DNA of 64,000 nucleotides from Dermanyssus gallinae (GCA_003439945.1 QVRM01000459.1:744001-808000); one strand, 5' to 3'. Counted from the first letter of the stretch, positions 31,240 to 43,579 are shown. Notes: generated by a model from the letters alone, not told the origin. Program-made: numbers and translations.

Positions 31240-33000
31240 CTATCTGAACCCCTAAGTCTCACAAATGCCTCTATTCGAGTGTCTTGAGATCCAAGAGTTT
31301 CGCTCCTTTTATCGTACCAGAGCATCATTAGTGCTGACTATGCGGTACCCCTGAATTACCGTCAAGGCTGCTACCCTTTGACTCTTTCGAGAAATCTGCT
31401 TCGCCTTCTTCATCGTGAGAGCCACCCTTACCGAATTTGGTGCGCTAAATAAAACGATTCCGCGACCGTCAGCGAGGGGTTTCTACGAGCTCGTGCGCCA
31501 AGGGTATTCGGTAGGATCTCAGCTATTACCCACAGTAGCTGCTTTTGTCATTGCCCTTTTATGTAGCTGACGCCATTTAACATCGTGTCTAGTGTGAGCC
31601 CAAGGTAGCGGTATTCTTTCACCATTTTAATGTTCTGGCTATAGGCACCTAAAACGATTAGCCATTGCCATGTAAGGTGAGCGAACGACTCCTCTTTTTT
31701 GCTGTGAGGAGTTTTTTTTTTCAGAGCCAGAATAAGCTACTTTGGCGTCACGTATACAGCTTTGTTAATGTTCGGTTCAAGCTTGTCGGCAGTTTTCAAG
31801 CGTGCACAACTATGGAAAGATTGTCGGCATTGTGTGTACTTTTAGAGGAGGCCTGTCAGTCGGAGGACGTCGCCATAAGCCGAGTTTCAAAGAAACGGAA
31901 CATGCATAGACCCTTGTGAGCTTCCCCGGCTTTTATTGGTAAATCGTGGAGCTGCGTAGCTAATCCACTTTATTTGCTACGCGATGTATTACGATTCGGT
32001 TCTTATGGAAGCCATATGTGTATCTGATAGTAGGCCGCGTTCCTCAGCAAACGTCTAAGTTGTCTTCTTAATAATGGCCTCGAATGCTCAGCAGGCATAG
32101 AGGCATTTCCAAAACAGCGGATTTTCTTAGCCTTTGGCTACTGTGCGGGAAGAGGAAGGGGGTTCGAAATCTCAGCCGTGTCTAAATGCAATGATGGTGG
32201 TTTAGGTTTTCTTCGTCCTTGAGAACCGTTTAGCTCATAGCTTTTGGTGCCAAGATGTCGTTCGATAACATAGAGTCCACGTACAACACACTGCCATAGT
32301 GGTAAAACGTAGCTTCTTTTCCACCATTTAATACTAGGGGATCGAGTGATGCCGCCCATTTTAGCAGGGTTATACCCCTTCTGACCGCTTGAGGTAATCC
32401 CCATGCTTCTGACGTGGACTCAAGGTCTTCTGTTATTAGTACTTTATTTCTAGGCTTTGTGTCGCGTGTCGATTGCGCGAGGTCGTATAGGAATCACTTG
32501 TGCAAGCAGATTGGACTAATATAGGCAGAGCAGAACCTGCCGGCCTCTTCTACCTTAACCGAGCAAAATCAATTTTCATTTTCTCTTGGTGCTCTGGGCC
32601 ATCCTTTCAGTTATATTTTTTTCCGTGCTATTTCGTTTATCATATCGTGGGCCAGCCTGCTTCTATTGCAGTTGGCCTGAGTGACCCTTCATTCGCCTAT
32701 AATTTTTGTAAGCGAGAGTCGCACTAGATTAGGCCCCTAGACGCACCCTGAAGCTCTTGTGTCTTCCAATTGAAGAGTACCTTTGAGGCAGCGACCACGG
32801 CATACTGCTTAGTCGTGGACTCCTAGGTTCTACAACACCGGTCTTCTTCTTGATCTACTGCTTGGCTCGTACGTTTTAGCCTCAAAAGTTAGAGGTATTT
32901 GGGGCATACTGTGGATCTGGCTCTATGGGTTTCGTTGTTACATGCGTAGCATTTAAGAAGTGACTTTTTTACAGTCACGGGCTACACAACCCTCGTACCC
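31240..33000 (-). pseudogene. R1-like LINE: knuckle, endonuclease and RT remnants
   Basis: Minus-strand order matches a LINE. CYACNNETHRARSTVCPKY (a knuckle) lies near 32,945-32,890. An endonuclease N-terminus (IQANCNRSRLAHDMI) lies near 32,680-32,640. The endonuclease C-terminus (LLKWAASLDPLVLNGGKE, then FYHYGSVLYVDSML) lies near 32,365-32,265. A post-RT segment lies near 31,640-31,590 (MVKEYRYLGLTLDTMLNG), and VALTMKKAKQISRKSQRVAA, then YRIVST, near 31,430-31,340. The RT catalytic core is largely missing or unrecognisable near 31.7-31.9 kb. It is heavily frameshifted and inactive. Apart from a 112-bp SINE-distal gap, it is adjacent to the SINE-1 at 33,264. Confidence 0.65.
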
Positions 33001-33263
33001 AAATTAGTAGTATTTTTGCTTATCTGCCTTCCTATTTTTGACATGCAGAGGCCGTACGCCCGACTTCATGACAGCTGTAGCCCGTGGGGATGTTTATACA
33101 TGTCTCAAGTCTACAGTTGCTTCCTCCGACGGTCTTCTTCAGTAATACTTTGCGGGCTTCTCTCATAGGTAAGGTGGCCGAGCACTGTCACTTCTTAGTT
33201 ATCCTGAAGCGTCCGTGCGTATCCTGGTGAACTATTGAATCTTAGGTATCTGCCGTATATCAT

Positions 33264-33457
33264 AACCGAGCAAGATGGCTTAGTGGCAAAAGCCTTTGCC
33301 TTGCATTCGGGAGGACTGGGTTCGAGACCCAGACCGGCCACTCCTAAATTGGTTTGCATGGTTTCCAATTTAGACAAGGTGGATTAAAATTTTGCCATGA
33401 CATGAAAAAAACCGTACACAGACATTAATTAGCCTTACGGAAAATCTAAAAAAAAAT
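33264..33457 (+). mobile_element. SINE-1, tail type I
   Basis: It starts ACCGAGCAAGATGGCTTAGTGG, has B box GGTTCGAGACCCAGACCGG and body CCACTCCTAAATTGG, and ends in the type I tail CATGACATGAAAAAAACCGT...TAGCCTTACGGAAAATCTA plus poly(A). The tRNA-related part is the best-preserved in the window. It has one extra A after AGTGGCAAA. Confidence 0.9.
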
Positions 33458-34059
33458 GTTCTAGAGACTACGCTATGAGTAATAGGCGATTCCACGAATG
33501 ACAACTGTTGCTGTTGGGCCGCTGTATTGCCTGGTAATGACCTTTCTACCGGTCCTCTTTTTATTTTATTCATTTTTTTTAGTTCCCATACCATCTAATC
33601 TAAACTGGTGACAGTTGTCTTGATGTCCATCTGGTTTGCTTTGATGATTATCCTTTAGTGCTTTGATGTGTTCTGTGACTACCTCCAGGTCCTCTAGAGT
33701 TCAGTCTTCATTGTTTGGAGTGGGCTCCTCCTTGGATGATTTCTGCGCGACCTTAGTCTTGATGGTCGTTTGAACCTGGCCACCTCCTGCCTCCTTCGGG
33801 TCTTATCCGAAGGCGAGATCGCCTTCAGTCTTTTTTGTTGTCCGCTTGTTGTGCTCCTCGTCCATCGTGCTGCTTGATACATTTATACATATTTAGTTCA
33901 GTTGCAACTAGGCTTTTGGCCAAAACGAAAACTAACGGCTGATACAGTAGTGGCCATCCTATAATTTTCGTGTAATCCTTTCTAATGTTTATGTTGCCTG
34001 GAGGCCACTGCAAGCCTTTGAAATGAGTAAATACTGAAACGGCAAGAACTTCTGCATCA

Positions 34060-34063
<4 letters not shown>

Positions 34064-34098
<35 letters not shown>
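34064..34098. repeat. (TA)n microsatellite
   Basis: A TA tract of 35 bases directly abutting a tRNA-like sequence. Confidence 0.95.
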
Positions 34099-34102
<4 letters not shown>

Positions 34103-34172
34103 GCGTGGTCTAACGGGCTAGTGCGCCAGTCATGGCTGTCATCTACCGGGTTCGTCGGTTCGATCCGAGCTG
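34099..34172 (+). other. tRNA-like pseudogene or short SINE head
   Basis: GGCAGCGTGGTCTAACGGGC carries an A-box-like TGGTCTAACGG, and GTCGGTTCGATCC is a good B box. Six of seven acceptor-stem pairs can form with GCTGTT (two G-U). The T-stem does not pair properly. The block is flanked by TA tracts (34,064-34,098 and 34,208-34,219). It is probably a tRNA-derived relic, not a working tRNA. Confidence 0.45.
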
Positions 34173-34219
34173 TTGATTAAAATGTATTTGAGTAATGCTC
34201 GTTAAAAATATATATATAT

Positions 34220-36390
34220 GCTTGCACCTATAAGGGTCATCGACCATGCTGTCACAAGGACGGTTGGGGAAAGCCTAGCTTTTTTGTCATGTTTGCTTAT
34301 GCTATGCTGCCACTCGTAACTACGATAGTGTTGGACTCACAAAGCCATTAAAACCCAGTCGTTTTTTGCCCCTTGTCGCGGGTGGCCGCAGTACTGTCTT
34401 CTCGATATTGTTTCACCCTTCGACGTTATTTTGCTATCAAACCTTCTCGACGTTGCGCGGTTATTTTTGCCTCATTAATTTTTGTCTGCTATTTATTTTT
34501 GCCTGCGAATCGTCTAACCATATACCAAACATCATGATACTTAAGGAGCACCTCTACAAGTGCTTGGAATGTTCAGTCGTATGCTCAGTCGTAAATTCCG
34601 ATACATTAGCTCTCGCTCAATATTGAATACTGCACAGCGTTCACAGTATGCCTTACATTGTCAGATTCTCTTAAGTTTTACATACGCTTTATATATAAGG
34701 GGTCAGCTTTGCCAATGCGGTGTGGGTATCGCTGTAGAAGACTCCGTAACCTGTTCGAGGTTATGCGAGAGGGTAAGTGAGCGAGCCGTGTTTAACATTG
34801 CAATTTTTTTTAAGACCACCGCCGCTGCATAAACGCTTCTTATCCTAGGGGAGCAAAGACTGGTAAGTGCAAAGTCTGGCCGCTGCCCCTCTTAGGACCT
34901 GAGTAGAGAACTTGTTTTCATTCACTTCTACAAAAGGAATCATGGTTGCATAGAGTACTCGCATTGGAGCTGAAGTATTGCAGTGTGCAAACTGAGAGGT
35001 GAAACTTTATAGCATCGGCATATTCGACGTATTTGACATCACGCGGAAGATACCTGTTGCTGTGGATGTCTCAATGTTAATTGGTCCGTCCGCTAGTTAG
35101 AGCGGTCTGGTATGAAACCAGACACCTAGAATCGCGCTTTGAATCATTACTGGCCCATTTATGCATATAATTTATATTAACTTGCCTAAGATTTTTTTCT
35201 AAAATGTGCTATAAAATATTTATGCGGATGAACATAAGCTATACGGAGCTTTGGCGAAGGCGAGCACTGCCGAGTGTGCAAACGTATTGTAAATGATTAA
35301 TAAATCATCACAATATTTTCTATATCTAATGCATACATTACTTTTTAATGATGGTTTTCGGCACCTACACGTTCCTGTTCGGTGGTTTTCTGTCTGAGCG
35401 CTTACCCAAAACCCTTTATGTGGACACGAATAAAACCCATAAACGTACTTAAATAAAGAATACGCTTGCTAAATATTACCGTATTTGCACAGCTGGACTG
35501 TCGGTGTGGTCTTAGGGTCAAGAACAGTGCCAATTCGGACATCTGCCGTGTTTTCTGCGGAATATCTCGTTTGTCCTTAGGCCATTTGCTAGTAACACGT
35601 ACTTTGTTTGCTTATTTTGTGATTGCCTATTTATCCATTCTTGAATCTTTCGGTGACCTTAATTTGTCTGGGTTTGTTGCTTAACCTAAGTGGCCAAAGA
35701 AACTGTGACTTCTACTAACCACGCCGGACGTACATTTAAACAGACTGTTGATCATTGCTTGAGGTCTGTTTGTAAGCCATCAGATCTGCAGAGTCTCTCT
35801 GGGACAGTGCATTGATTTGCCACCGCTGATGAACATATTTTTTAAATTGGCTGCTGTTCTACCATACCTAAAACGTTTATTTAAGACTGTTGGATCAAAT
35901 TCGACAAAATGTAGCACCGATAATTAAACGTGTGAATGAATGTACAGTATATGAAATTACTGCTCAGAATAATTAACGAACCATGAAATGACTGGCTCCA
36001 TGTCAAACGTATGAGGAAGGATGCTATTTAGGCTAGTAAAAATACTTGTGTTGTTTTAGAGGAGTAACTGAAAAATGCCGCACGCACGTACGGACACTAC
36101 GGTAGCTAACCATCTGACAATTGCAGGCCGGTAGCACAAGGCTTCAACCGCTCAACACCAGTCATTTCTGCACCCAACCAGGAACTTCTTTTTTATTACT
36201 TGTAACTAGTGACTATATTCTTTGGTTCCCTTTCACATAAACTATAGGCAATTACCCAAATGAGAAATTGCCAAACAGGAACTTATATGTACCGCAAGCC
36301 ATCATTAAAATATGGCACTTTGTTGTAGGGTGTCTCTTTTACAGTCCCTCCGTTGTGAGAACTTTTAATTAGAGTAGATGTGTCATTGCA
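34220..36390. other. No recognisable gene
   Basis: This is AT-rich sequence with frames under 95 codons and no domain. At 35,090-35,150 GTTAGAGCG followed by GTCTGG-TATGAAA-CCAGAC resembles a tRNA D-arm edge and anticodon stem-loop. There is no acceptor stem or T-arm. Confidence 0.4.
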
Positions 36391-36395
36391 AACAA

Positions 36396-36396
<1 letters not shown>

Positions 36397-36450
<54 letters not shown>
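36397..36450. repeat. (TA)n microsatellite
   Basis: An uninterrupted TA tract of 54 bases. Confidence 0.97.
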
Positions 36451-36451
<1 letters not shown>

Positions 36452-36789
36452 CCTAAGCTAAGTTTTACGGTTACACAACGAATTGAGATTCTGAGAAAGG
36501 AACTGTTCCTTTTTCTTGGCTTACAACCTTTCTCTTAGCTCCATAAGTAGCAGAGAACAAGTGATGCCCCAATCACACAAATCCTTGTGCTCGATTTGTT
36601 TTTTTGTCGAGTGAACATTAAACGCAGTAAACATTAGATCCAGGCACCTGCACGTTGCCTTGAGTCTAGATTCGGTGGAGTCTCTCTCGGCGTTATTAAT
36701 TAGGAAACTGGCGCACTGGCCGGCGAGCAAATATGATTACTCACTGTGAGAAGAGCTTTAGTCCTTTACCGCCGTTGAAGTAGTAAAGG

Positions 36790-37190
36790 ATTGTGCGACA
36801 AACTGTTGCTGGCGTCTGTCGCAGAGTTCTCGGCGATACACGCGGCGCTCCGCCCAACGCAACGCAGCGTGGCCCTTCGGGTTTCCAGCGCTTCCACCGC
36901 TCGGTCGCAGCATCCTCGTCCTGGAACCCTAAAATCTCCTGGCCCAGGAAAGAAGTAACCATAAGACGGATGATGCGACTGACTTCATGCAATCCCGAGA
37001 AGCAACGTTAGATGCTTACGAGTGGGACGAAGTCCATGAGCGTAAGCACGAGATGCAAGACGAGATCCTTGAGAGCCGGTTGAGCGAGCTGTGGGACAAG
37101 ATCGATGCGAGCCGGTTAAGCACAACCCACGTCTCACGATTTCGAAGTAGTGCCACACAATGCTAAACTTGGGGGGGGGGGGATAATTGT
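36790..37190 (+). pseudogene. R1-like LINE 3' end
   Basis: The block CACGATTTCGAAGTAGTGCC, then ACAATGCTAAACTTGGGGGG at 37,132-37,182 matches CACGGCTTCGAAGTAATGCC, then CACCGAGCCTGGGGGG at 43,435-43,478, the 3' end of the best R1-like copy. The preceding ~300 bases would then be the end of ORF2. No frame is well conserved there. A 14-G run marks the end. It is 5'-truncated and just upstream of another R1-like element on the same strand. Confidence 0.6.
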
Positions 37191-37194
37191 GACC

Positions 37195-37880
37195 TTTAGT
37201 ATGAGAAAGTTCCATTTTAGGTGTCGTTGGTGGTCAGTACTGATTGAGCATTCGCGTTTCCCAAGTTCTCATACCAAAAAGTTGATTACGTAAGGCTCCT
37301 AGCCTGGAATGGAATTTACCAGGCCACTGATTTCTAAACAAAATAAACGCCCACTGAGGAGCTTTTGAAGAAGGATATACCCGCACCCTCCTTGTCTCAG
37401 TAGGTTGTCGGCTTAGGGTCAGCATTTGCCGAACTTAGACTCTGTTAAGCAGTCAAACGTGTCTGGTCAATCTTCGTGGCACATACCTAAGAAATGTGTT
37501 TTTTGCGAGGAGCCCGGTGCTGACTAATGGCAGTGACGGGGTAAGGTTAAAGACAGAAATGTAAGTGTACCTTGGTGTGCGTTTTAGGGAATTCTTGCGC
37601 CATTTTAAAGCCCACAACTACCTGTGCAGTGCGTCCGACTTCTCGACGTCTTTTGACCCAGTATCGACGATACCAGCGATGACAAAGTGAGCCAATTGGC
37701 CCTCAAAACGGTACATCTTCGCCTACGGAGTATTGTATTTAGTAGTTTTCTTTTCTATAGACTAGTTAGCTTTACGCCTATTGAAGATAGGCAAGTGATG
37801 TGCGTATACTTGCATTTTGGTTGCTAAGCCGGGCCTTATGAGGCCGCCATACTGGTCTCGGTTTGTAGTGGCGGTGACCA
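37195..37880. other. Unassigned stretch between R1-like pieces
   Basis: At 37,540-37,640 a plus-strand frame reads VRLKTEM, stop, VYLGVRFREFLRHFKAHNY. This faintly recalls the segment after the RT palm (VKYLGV...). Nothing else is recognised. Confidence 0.3.
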
Positions 37881-37884
37881 TCTT

Positions 37885-38880
37885 ATGCGGCCAGATAGGT
37901 TGGCGAGCAGTGAAGAACGATTGAATGCGAGAGACCAACGAATCTACCCCAATGGAGGAGCGACAAGAGAAGACAAGACCTACGCGGGAGCGCAATCGGA
38001 CCTTTTCGTCGGGAAAGCGAAACGGCCAGCAATGGACTCGCCTGGACTCGACGAGACCGTGCTCAAGTGTGCGCGGATGCTCGAAACAGAGCACAACCGC
38101 ACAGTGCAGGACGCTTTGATAGGGTTAAACCGCTTTATTGACCAGATCGTGGCGCTGTGTTTAGCTAAGGACATAAAGCTAGGACTCTGAAAATTAAATA
38201 AATTAAACAAGAATGCCCAGAGCACAGAATGTGCCTCGGACGGCAGATCGATGGAGGTCGAGGAAGAACTTTCTGAACTCAGGAAGAAGAGCGATTGTGA
38301 CAACGGAGGTGAGGGAACTTAAGACAATATTTGAGGAGATCACAGTTGGCCCGCTCGAAGACTATTGTTGGTGGGTGTCCCGCCAAAGTAGAACAGCAGT
38401 GCCGGGAGAAAAACCTCAAACCTATGAAGTCAGAGCTAAAGCAGTCGACAACCACTGAGGCGGTGGCAAGCTTACTCAAAAATGATTGGCCAAAAGCGAT
38501 GATAAAGCACTCTAAACCTTTCACTGCAGTTTCACGGCGTACCGCATCATTCGGGTAGCCATGCTTACAAAAGGCACCGAGTCAGAGCACGCTCTGATAA
38601 AGCCACTGTTTACTCAATCACTGCTTTCTAAAATAAAGAGCTCGGCGCGGCTACAGTACCAGTTGTGGGACAGTAAAATTGCTTATGGGCGGAAGGGGAT
38701 CAGGGGTCACGTCAGCCACTCCACAGTCACGCTATGGGCGGCACATCAACAAGGGCGTGCTCAGTCTGTCCTCTGCCTGGGTCGAAACGCGCGCCGTGGC
38801 ACTACCACGATTCCCACAAATGACGGAGGCGGTGACTGGCACATGGTTGGAGACCTTTCGGTACCATCTACTTACCATAT
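37885..38880 (+). pseudogene. R1-like LINE ORF1 (gag-like)
   Basis: The first frame (101 codons from ATG 37,885) is charged and Arg-rich and includes KCARMLETEHNRTVQDALIG, a helix-like segment. Frameshifted continuations include EVEEELSELRKKSDC (about 38,250) and KVEQQCREKNLKPMKSELKQ (about 38,395). This composition and its position immediately before the endonuclease start at 38.89 kb fit the ORF1 nucleic-acid-binding protein of R1-clade LINEs. No intact CCHC knuckle was found. Confidence 0.5.
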
Positions 38881-38887
38881 ATAAGTT

Positions 38888-40830
38888 TTTCCAGGTTAAC
38901 TTGAATAGGTGTCACGCAGTTTACGACTTTTTCGGGGCATTTGAACGCCAGCACCACATAGGTGTCTGCTTACTCTCCCAACCTACTGCACGCCGCCAAA
39001 CGCTTACTGCGACCGTCTGGAAGACACCGCTACATGGTGAATTGAACACAACTCCCATCTCTTCGTAGCCAATCATGAGTCTGGCCCAGGGTTTGCCTAG
39101 GCAGACTTACCAATTGCTCACCTGATCCTATACTCTTGTTATTTCTCTTCAAATGGGACGTTATCTGACTTTGGGGTGTCTTTAGGCGTGCTGGCATCCT
39201 CTCTTGACCAGCATTCAAGACGCCCAATCTGAAACACAGCGAATTTTTAATGCGCGGTACACTGAATGGGCAGCGTCTCAGAGGAGACCGGGGTGCCGTC
39301 CAGCAGCTTGAGTTCCTGAACGCGACCTTAGCCTAGTTAACCACGGCCCGCTCATTTCTAGGCTTGCGCTAACGACCTAGGCACCCGCCTCATTAGACGC
39401 TCCTAGTCAGAGGTCTACGTTAACGCGGAAACAATCAGCGACCACCGTTACATCCCATACAGCGTACACCTCGGCGACACAGAACTCCGCCCACACACTC
39501 CCTTCCGCCCACACACTCCCTTCCGCCGCACCTGGCGGATTCGCCGTCTACATAAACGCACATTTACTGAGAGCCTGAGAGCGCGGAAACCGCCTCACCT
39601 CCAGTTCATAACCTCTGGACGAAACCACGTTGACATACGTTTTCCACACGGCCGGCTGGTGGATCCACCACGTAGGTCGCAGCTCACGCCTTCCAAAGCT
39701 GTGGTGGACTACGGCGGTCAATGAGTCGCGCAGGCACTGCATAAAGACCAAATGAGTACTAACCTGGGCTCATTCGTGGATTGCACGCAGGCGGCGCCGG
39801 GCAGACCCAGAAAATTCCTTATCGCAGCGGAGGAACGAGCTCCCGAGCTTGGGTGCAACTACATAGAAGCAAGACGCGCGCTAAGACCTACTCTTGCTTG
39901 CGCTAAGGCTGAGTCTTGGAGGTGGCTGGTGAAAGTTTGACCTGTAGGCCTTTTTTAATCGGGGGACCACGGGCAAACTTCGTCGCCCTCCGGCCCTCCC
40001 CTTTCTTCCTGGCAGGACGTTTGAACTGGTGGCCGCCTTACTCCCGCGAGCCTTCTCGGACAGTCAATTCGGCATTCAGATAGGCCGGTCTACCCTGGGG
40101 CTCGTTGACCGAGTATTCTGACGCGCGAACGAAGGCGTCCCTAAAGACCCGATATATTATATTACTCGTACTACTTGGCGTACGAAATGCTTTTAACCCT
40201 TTTAACTGGCAGATCATACTAGACACTCTGGAGAGACAAGACACATCTGCCTACCTCCGGCGCATCATATCCTCATACTTATGGGACAGCGCCCTTTTTC
40301 TAGGCGACGCCACTTACGAGGTGACCGCGAGTGTACCGCAGAACTTGACACATGACGGAGTCCTGCGGCGTTCCTTTCCAGCCAGGCACTCTTGCCTATG
40401 CTGATGACCTCACTCGGGGCGGCTCGCCGTAAAAGGTCACAGCATAGATTCTCGTCCGCAGGTGGATAAAGCAGAATCAGGGCATTCGATCCGTGTGAAG
40501 AAACAAGCTCGCTATTTGGGTGTGATTTTGGATACCGGGCTGACCGGGGCAGAGCACATATCCCGCTTTTTGCAAGCTAGCTAAGATTTTCGCAGCTTGG
40601 CTCGGATTCTGCCCTAAAGAGACGGTGCATCTGATGTGCGCAGGAGACTTCTGGCCTCATCAGCAGGCTCCATAGCACAGTATGCGTAAATAGTTTGGGG
40701 GGACCTAGCTCTTCGGACAGCGCGTAACCGTCGGTTATTGCGCTCCCCTCAACGCACCGTGGCACTGAATGTCTGCTGCGCATTTAGAACTGTTAGCGCG
40801 GACGCTTTACTTGTACTAGCAAGAACGCCC
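38888..40830 (+). pseudogene. R1-like LINE ORF2 (endonuclease and RT), decayed copy
   Basis: It begins FFQVNLNRCHAVYDFF near 38,888, the start of an APE-type endonuclease (VLQxNLNRxxAAHDLL in the clade). The end of that domain is NAETISDHRYI near 39,422-39,455. The linker KFLIAAEERAPELG...YIEARRALRPTLACAKAESW runs near 39,810-39,915. RT blocks are SDSQFGIQIGRSTLG (40,055), YIILLVLLGVRNAFNPFNWQ (40,153; Asp of motif A replaced by Gly), LRRIISSYLWDS (40,255) and a broken LPMLMTS at the YADD position (about 40,400). LDTGLTGAEHIS (40,530) and RRRLLASSAGSIAQYA (40,640) follow. It has many stops and is inactive. Confidence 0.8.
39486..39521. repeat. Two tandem 18-bp repeats
   Basis: CCGCCCACACACTCCCTT occurs twice in tandem, followed by CCGCC. 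Because 18 is a multiple of three, the duplication preserves the frame of the endonuclease remnant (RPHTPF twice). Confidence 0.9.
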
Positions 40831-40835
40831 TACTT

Positions 40836-40878
40836 ATATTAGTACACGCCTCGCGACCGAAGGAGACAAATATGAGCA
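40836..40878 (+). mobile_element. SINE-2 head fragment at an R1-like junction
   Basis: ATTAGTACACGCCTCGCGAC followed by CGAAGGAGACAAATATGAGC resembles ATTAGTCTGCGCCTCGCAAC and CGAAGGAGACACATGAATGC at 63,269-63,310 within SINE-2. It ends before the B box. The next bases already belong to an R1-like endonuclease end (EVEALSDFRYTCQ). Confidence 0.6.
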
Positions 40879-40884
40879 CGGTCG

Positions 40885-43500
40885 CCCCTGAGGTGGAGGC
40901 ACTTAGCGATTTCCGGTATACCTGTCAGTATATTTTTCTGTCGGAGGCTTTGATCAACATAGTCCTGCAAGCGACTGGCAACCGGAAAGGCCCACGGTGG
41001 GGGATGAATACAAAATAATCAACATACTCTCTACAGCATGCGAGAAAGCTGCTCCCTCACACCACCACGGGAGCCGCTACCCTCTCAACTACTGGTGGAA
41101 CAAAGAGATCGCAGCTGCCCGCAGGACTTGCATTAGGCTAAACAGGTTTTACACAAGAACACGCAGCTAGTTAGCGCGAAGAAATCGACGGGAGAGATCT
41201 TACGGGGAGGGAGAGACCGCAAGAGCTGAATCCCAATTGAAGAAGTACAAGGCTATTTGATTGAGACTCCGAGGACTCATCGCCAAAAGTAAAGCCCGAG
41301 CGGAGAAAGAGCTGATAGACGCGGTGGAGAGCGACGTATGGGGCCTGCCGTATCGAGTAGTTATGACCAAACTCCGGAGACCTCCCCCAAAACTCCCCCC
41401 GGATGTGTTGCGGGAGACTGAAACCGGTCTTTTTCCGGCACAGCCGCGGAGAGAAAACGAGAAGTTCTCGGACACCCCGGAGGTAACGCTGGAGGAGGTC
41501 AAACAAGCCCGGAATCGGTTGGCAACCGGTTAAGCGCCCGGCCTAGACGAAATCCCCCCAGAGGTAGCAAGGCTTCTGGTCAAAAGGTGGCCTAAGGTCT
41601 TCCAAGACCTTGCCAACAAGCTTCTGAGAGAGGGGAGATTTCCGAGGCTGTAGAAAAGGGCAAGCCTGGTTCTGATCCCCAAACCCGGGGAGAAGACGGG
41701 GTCTTTGGCTTACCGCCCCATATGCCTCATTGACGCCATGGGTAAGATCCTGGAGAACGTTATAGTCACGAGACTAAACGACGAGATTTAGGAAAATAAC
41801 GCCCTATCAGATGCCCAGTACGGTTTCCTAAAAGGCAGATCGGCATTGGGGGCTCTAAAGAAGGTTCTGAAACGGGCGAGTGAGGAGACTATGAAGACCC
41901 TCAAAACAAGGGAATTTGTGCTCCTGATCCTCCTGGATGTCAAAAATGCCTTCAACACAATGAATTGGAAAGTAATTGTGGAGGCGATGAAGAGGAAGGG
42001 CTTCTCCCTCTACCTCCGTCGAATGATTTCATCCTACCTGGATGACAGAGGCTTGGTTGCAGGGGGGGCAGGAGTAAGAGGTTACTGTCGGAATCTCACA
42101 GGGCTCGATTCTAGGACCGTGCTCTGGAACATAGCTTACGACGGGGTGCTCAAGATCCGAGGTCTCCCGTATAAGGTGGATACGTTGGCGTACGCCGATG
42201 ACCTTGCACTCATGATAACGGTCAGGAGCGAAAGAGCCCTGGAGAGCGTCGCCAATGAGGCCTTGTCAATGATGTCCGAGTGGATGGAGTCCCATCACTT
42301 GAAACTGGCGCCCGACAAGACGGAGGCGATGTACCTAACAGACAGAAAGAGGACGACCGGTATTAACCTCGTGATGACGGGCCACCCGATAGAAATCAAA
42401 AAGAAGGTAAAGTATCTTGGCGTCATGCTAGACACTGGACTGACCGGATCTGCACACATGAAGTACGTGGCCGAAATAGCCCAAAGGGTCTCCCTGAATC
42501 TGGCGCGGATCATGCCTAAAGTCGGTGGGGTGGCTGAGGTAAAAAGAAGGCTCCTGGCCTCGGTGGCCAAATCAACGGCGCTATACGCAGCCCCAGTCTA
42601 GGGGGACATGGCAATGCGGACGGCGAAAAATAGGGGGGCACTAAGGTCGACCCAACAAACGCTGGCAATCAGGGTAAGCCAGGCGTATCGAACAGTCTCG
42701 ACCGAAGCTCTTCTGGTCCTAGCCAAGATGCTGCCATGGGACTTCCTAGTGGCTGAACGAAGTAAAATGTATCTAGACGAAGGTCTGGATCTCACCAGGG
42801 CCAAGAGTGCCACCATATCGGCCTGGCATGAGGAATGGGCGCAGGTAAGACCCGGTGTGACTACAGGAAGCTGGACCAAGAGTCTGATACCGGACCTCAG
42901 GGTATGGTATTACCGCCGGCACGGGGAGCTTTCTTACTGGACGACTCAGGTTCTGACCGGACGCGGCCAGTTCCAGAGCTAAATTCCAAGGCCATCAGCG
43001 ATATTTGCGTACTGTGCGACTCTGGAGAAACGGACAACGTAGAGCATACTGTTCTGCGGTGTGATGCTCTCAGGGTAGCACGGGACGCAGCACCAACCGC
43101 TGTGAGAGGCCGACCCATCAAGGAGGTGGTCGCCCATATGATGACTTCAGCGGAGGCATGGAGAGAGGCGACGAACTTGCTCGACGCCGTTTTGACACTC
43201 AAGACAGCCAAGGACACGGGCAGGCGGGAGAGGTTTGAGCGGGTCTCTCGGGAGAGTGGTCGAGACGAGGAGCCGAGGGAGGGGGGAGGGGGTGGGCAGC
43301 AGACAGGCCCTCCAGGACGCACCCTCACAGGACGGATTAAAAAATAGCATCCCCTTATCCAACTTCAGGTAGACATGCGGGATGATAGCCAGGGATAGAG
43401 CTGATTGAAGGAGAACGGCAGAGACGCCTCTCCCACGGCTTCGAAGTAATGCCAAAGTAACACCGAGCCTGGGGGGTGGGGAGAAATTCGGGTTTAGTGG
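40885..43500 (+). pseudogene. R1-like LINE ORF2, best-preserved copy (endonuclease end, RT, C-terminus, 3' end)
   Basis: Order: the endonuclease end EALSDFRY (40,893); linker NYWWNKEIAAARRTCIRLN (41,087); RT start with APGLDEIPPEVARLL (41,535) and LVLIPKPGEKTG (41,668); then a 251-codon open frame (41,846-42,601). This carries motif A (FVLLILLDVKNAFNTMNW, 41,918), the YADDL box at 42,191-42,205, HLKLAPDKTEAMYL (42,297) and KYLGVMLDTGLTG (42,411). After it come TQVLTGRGQF and, past a frameshift near 42,978, a C-x2-C-x9-H-x4-C knuckle (43,012-43,068). Only four stops (41,531, 41,652, 41,789 and 42,599) and this frameshift were noted in ORF2. Each stop is one substitution from Lys, Trp, Glu or Trp. 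It is 5'-truncated and lacks most of the endonuclease. Confidence 0.9.
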
Positions 43501-43579
43501 GTTTGCGGGTCTCACACTAGTCACGCAGGCTGCTAGTGGCGCATGTGCATCATGCATTCCCGAAACCTCCCAGAAAAAA

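Noticed and set aside
34099..34172. A functional tRNA gene
   Set aside because: A and B boxes and most of an acceptor stem are present, but the T-stem does not pair and the block is embedded in TA tracts.
35090..35150. A tRNA gene with anticodon stem GTCTGG/CCAGAC
   Set aside because: Only the anticodon-like stem and a D-arm-like edge are visible. There is no acceptor stem and no B box.
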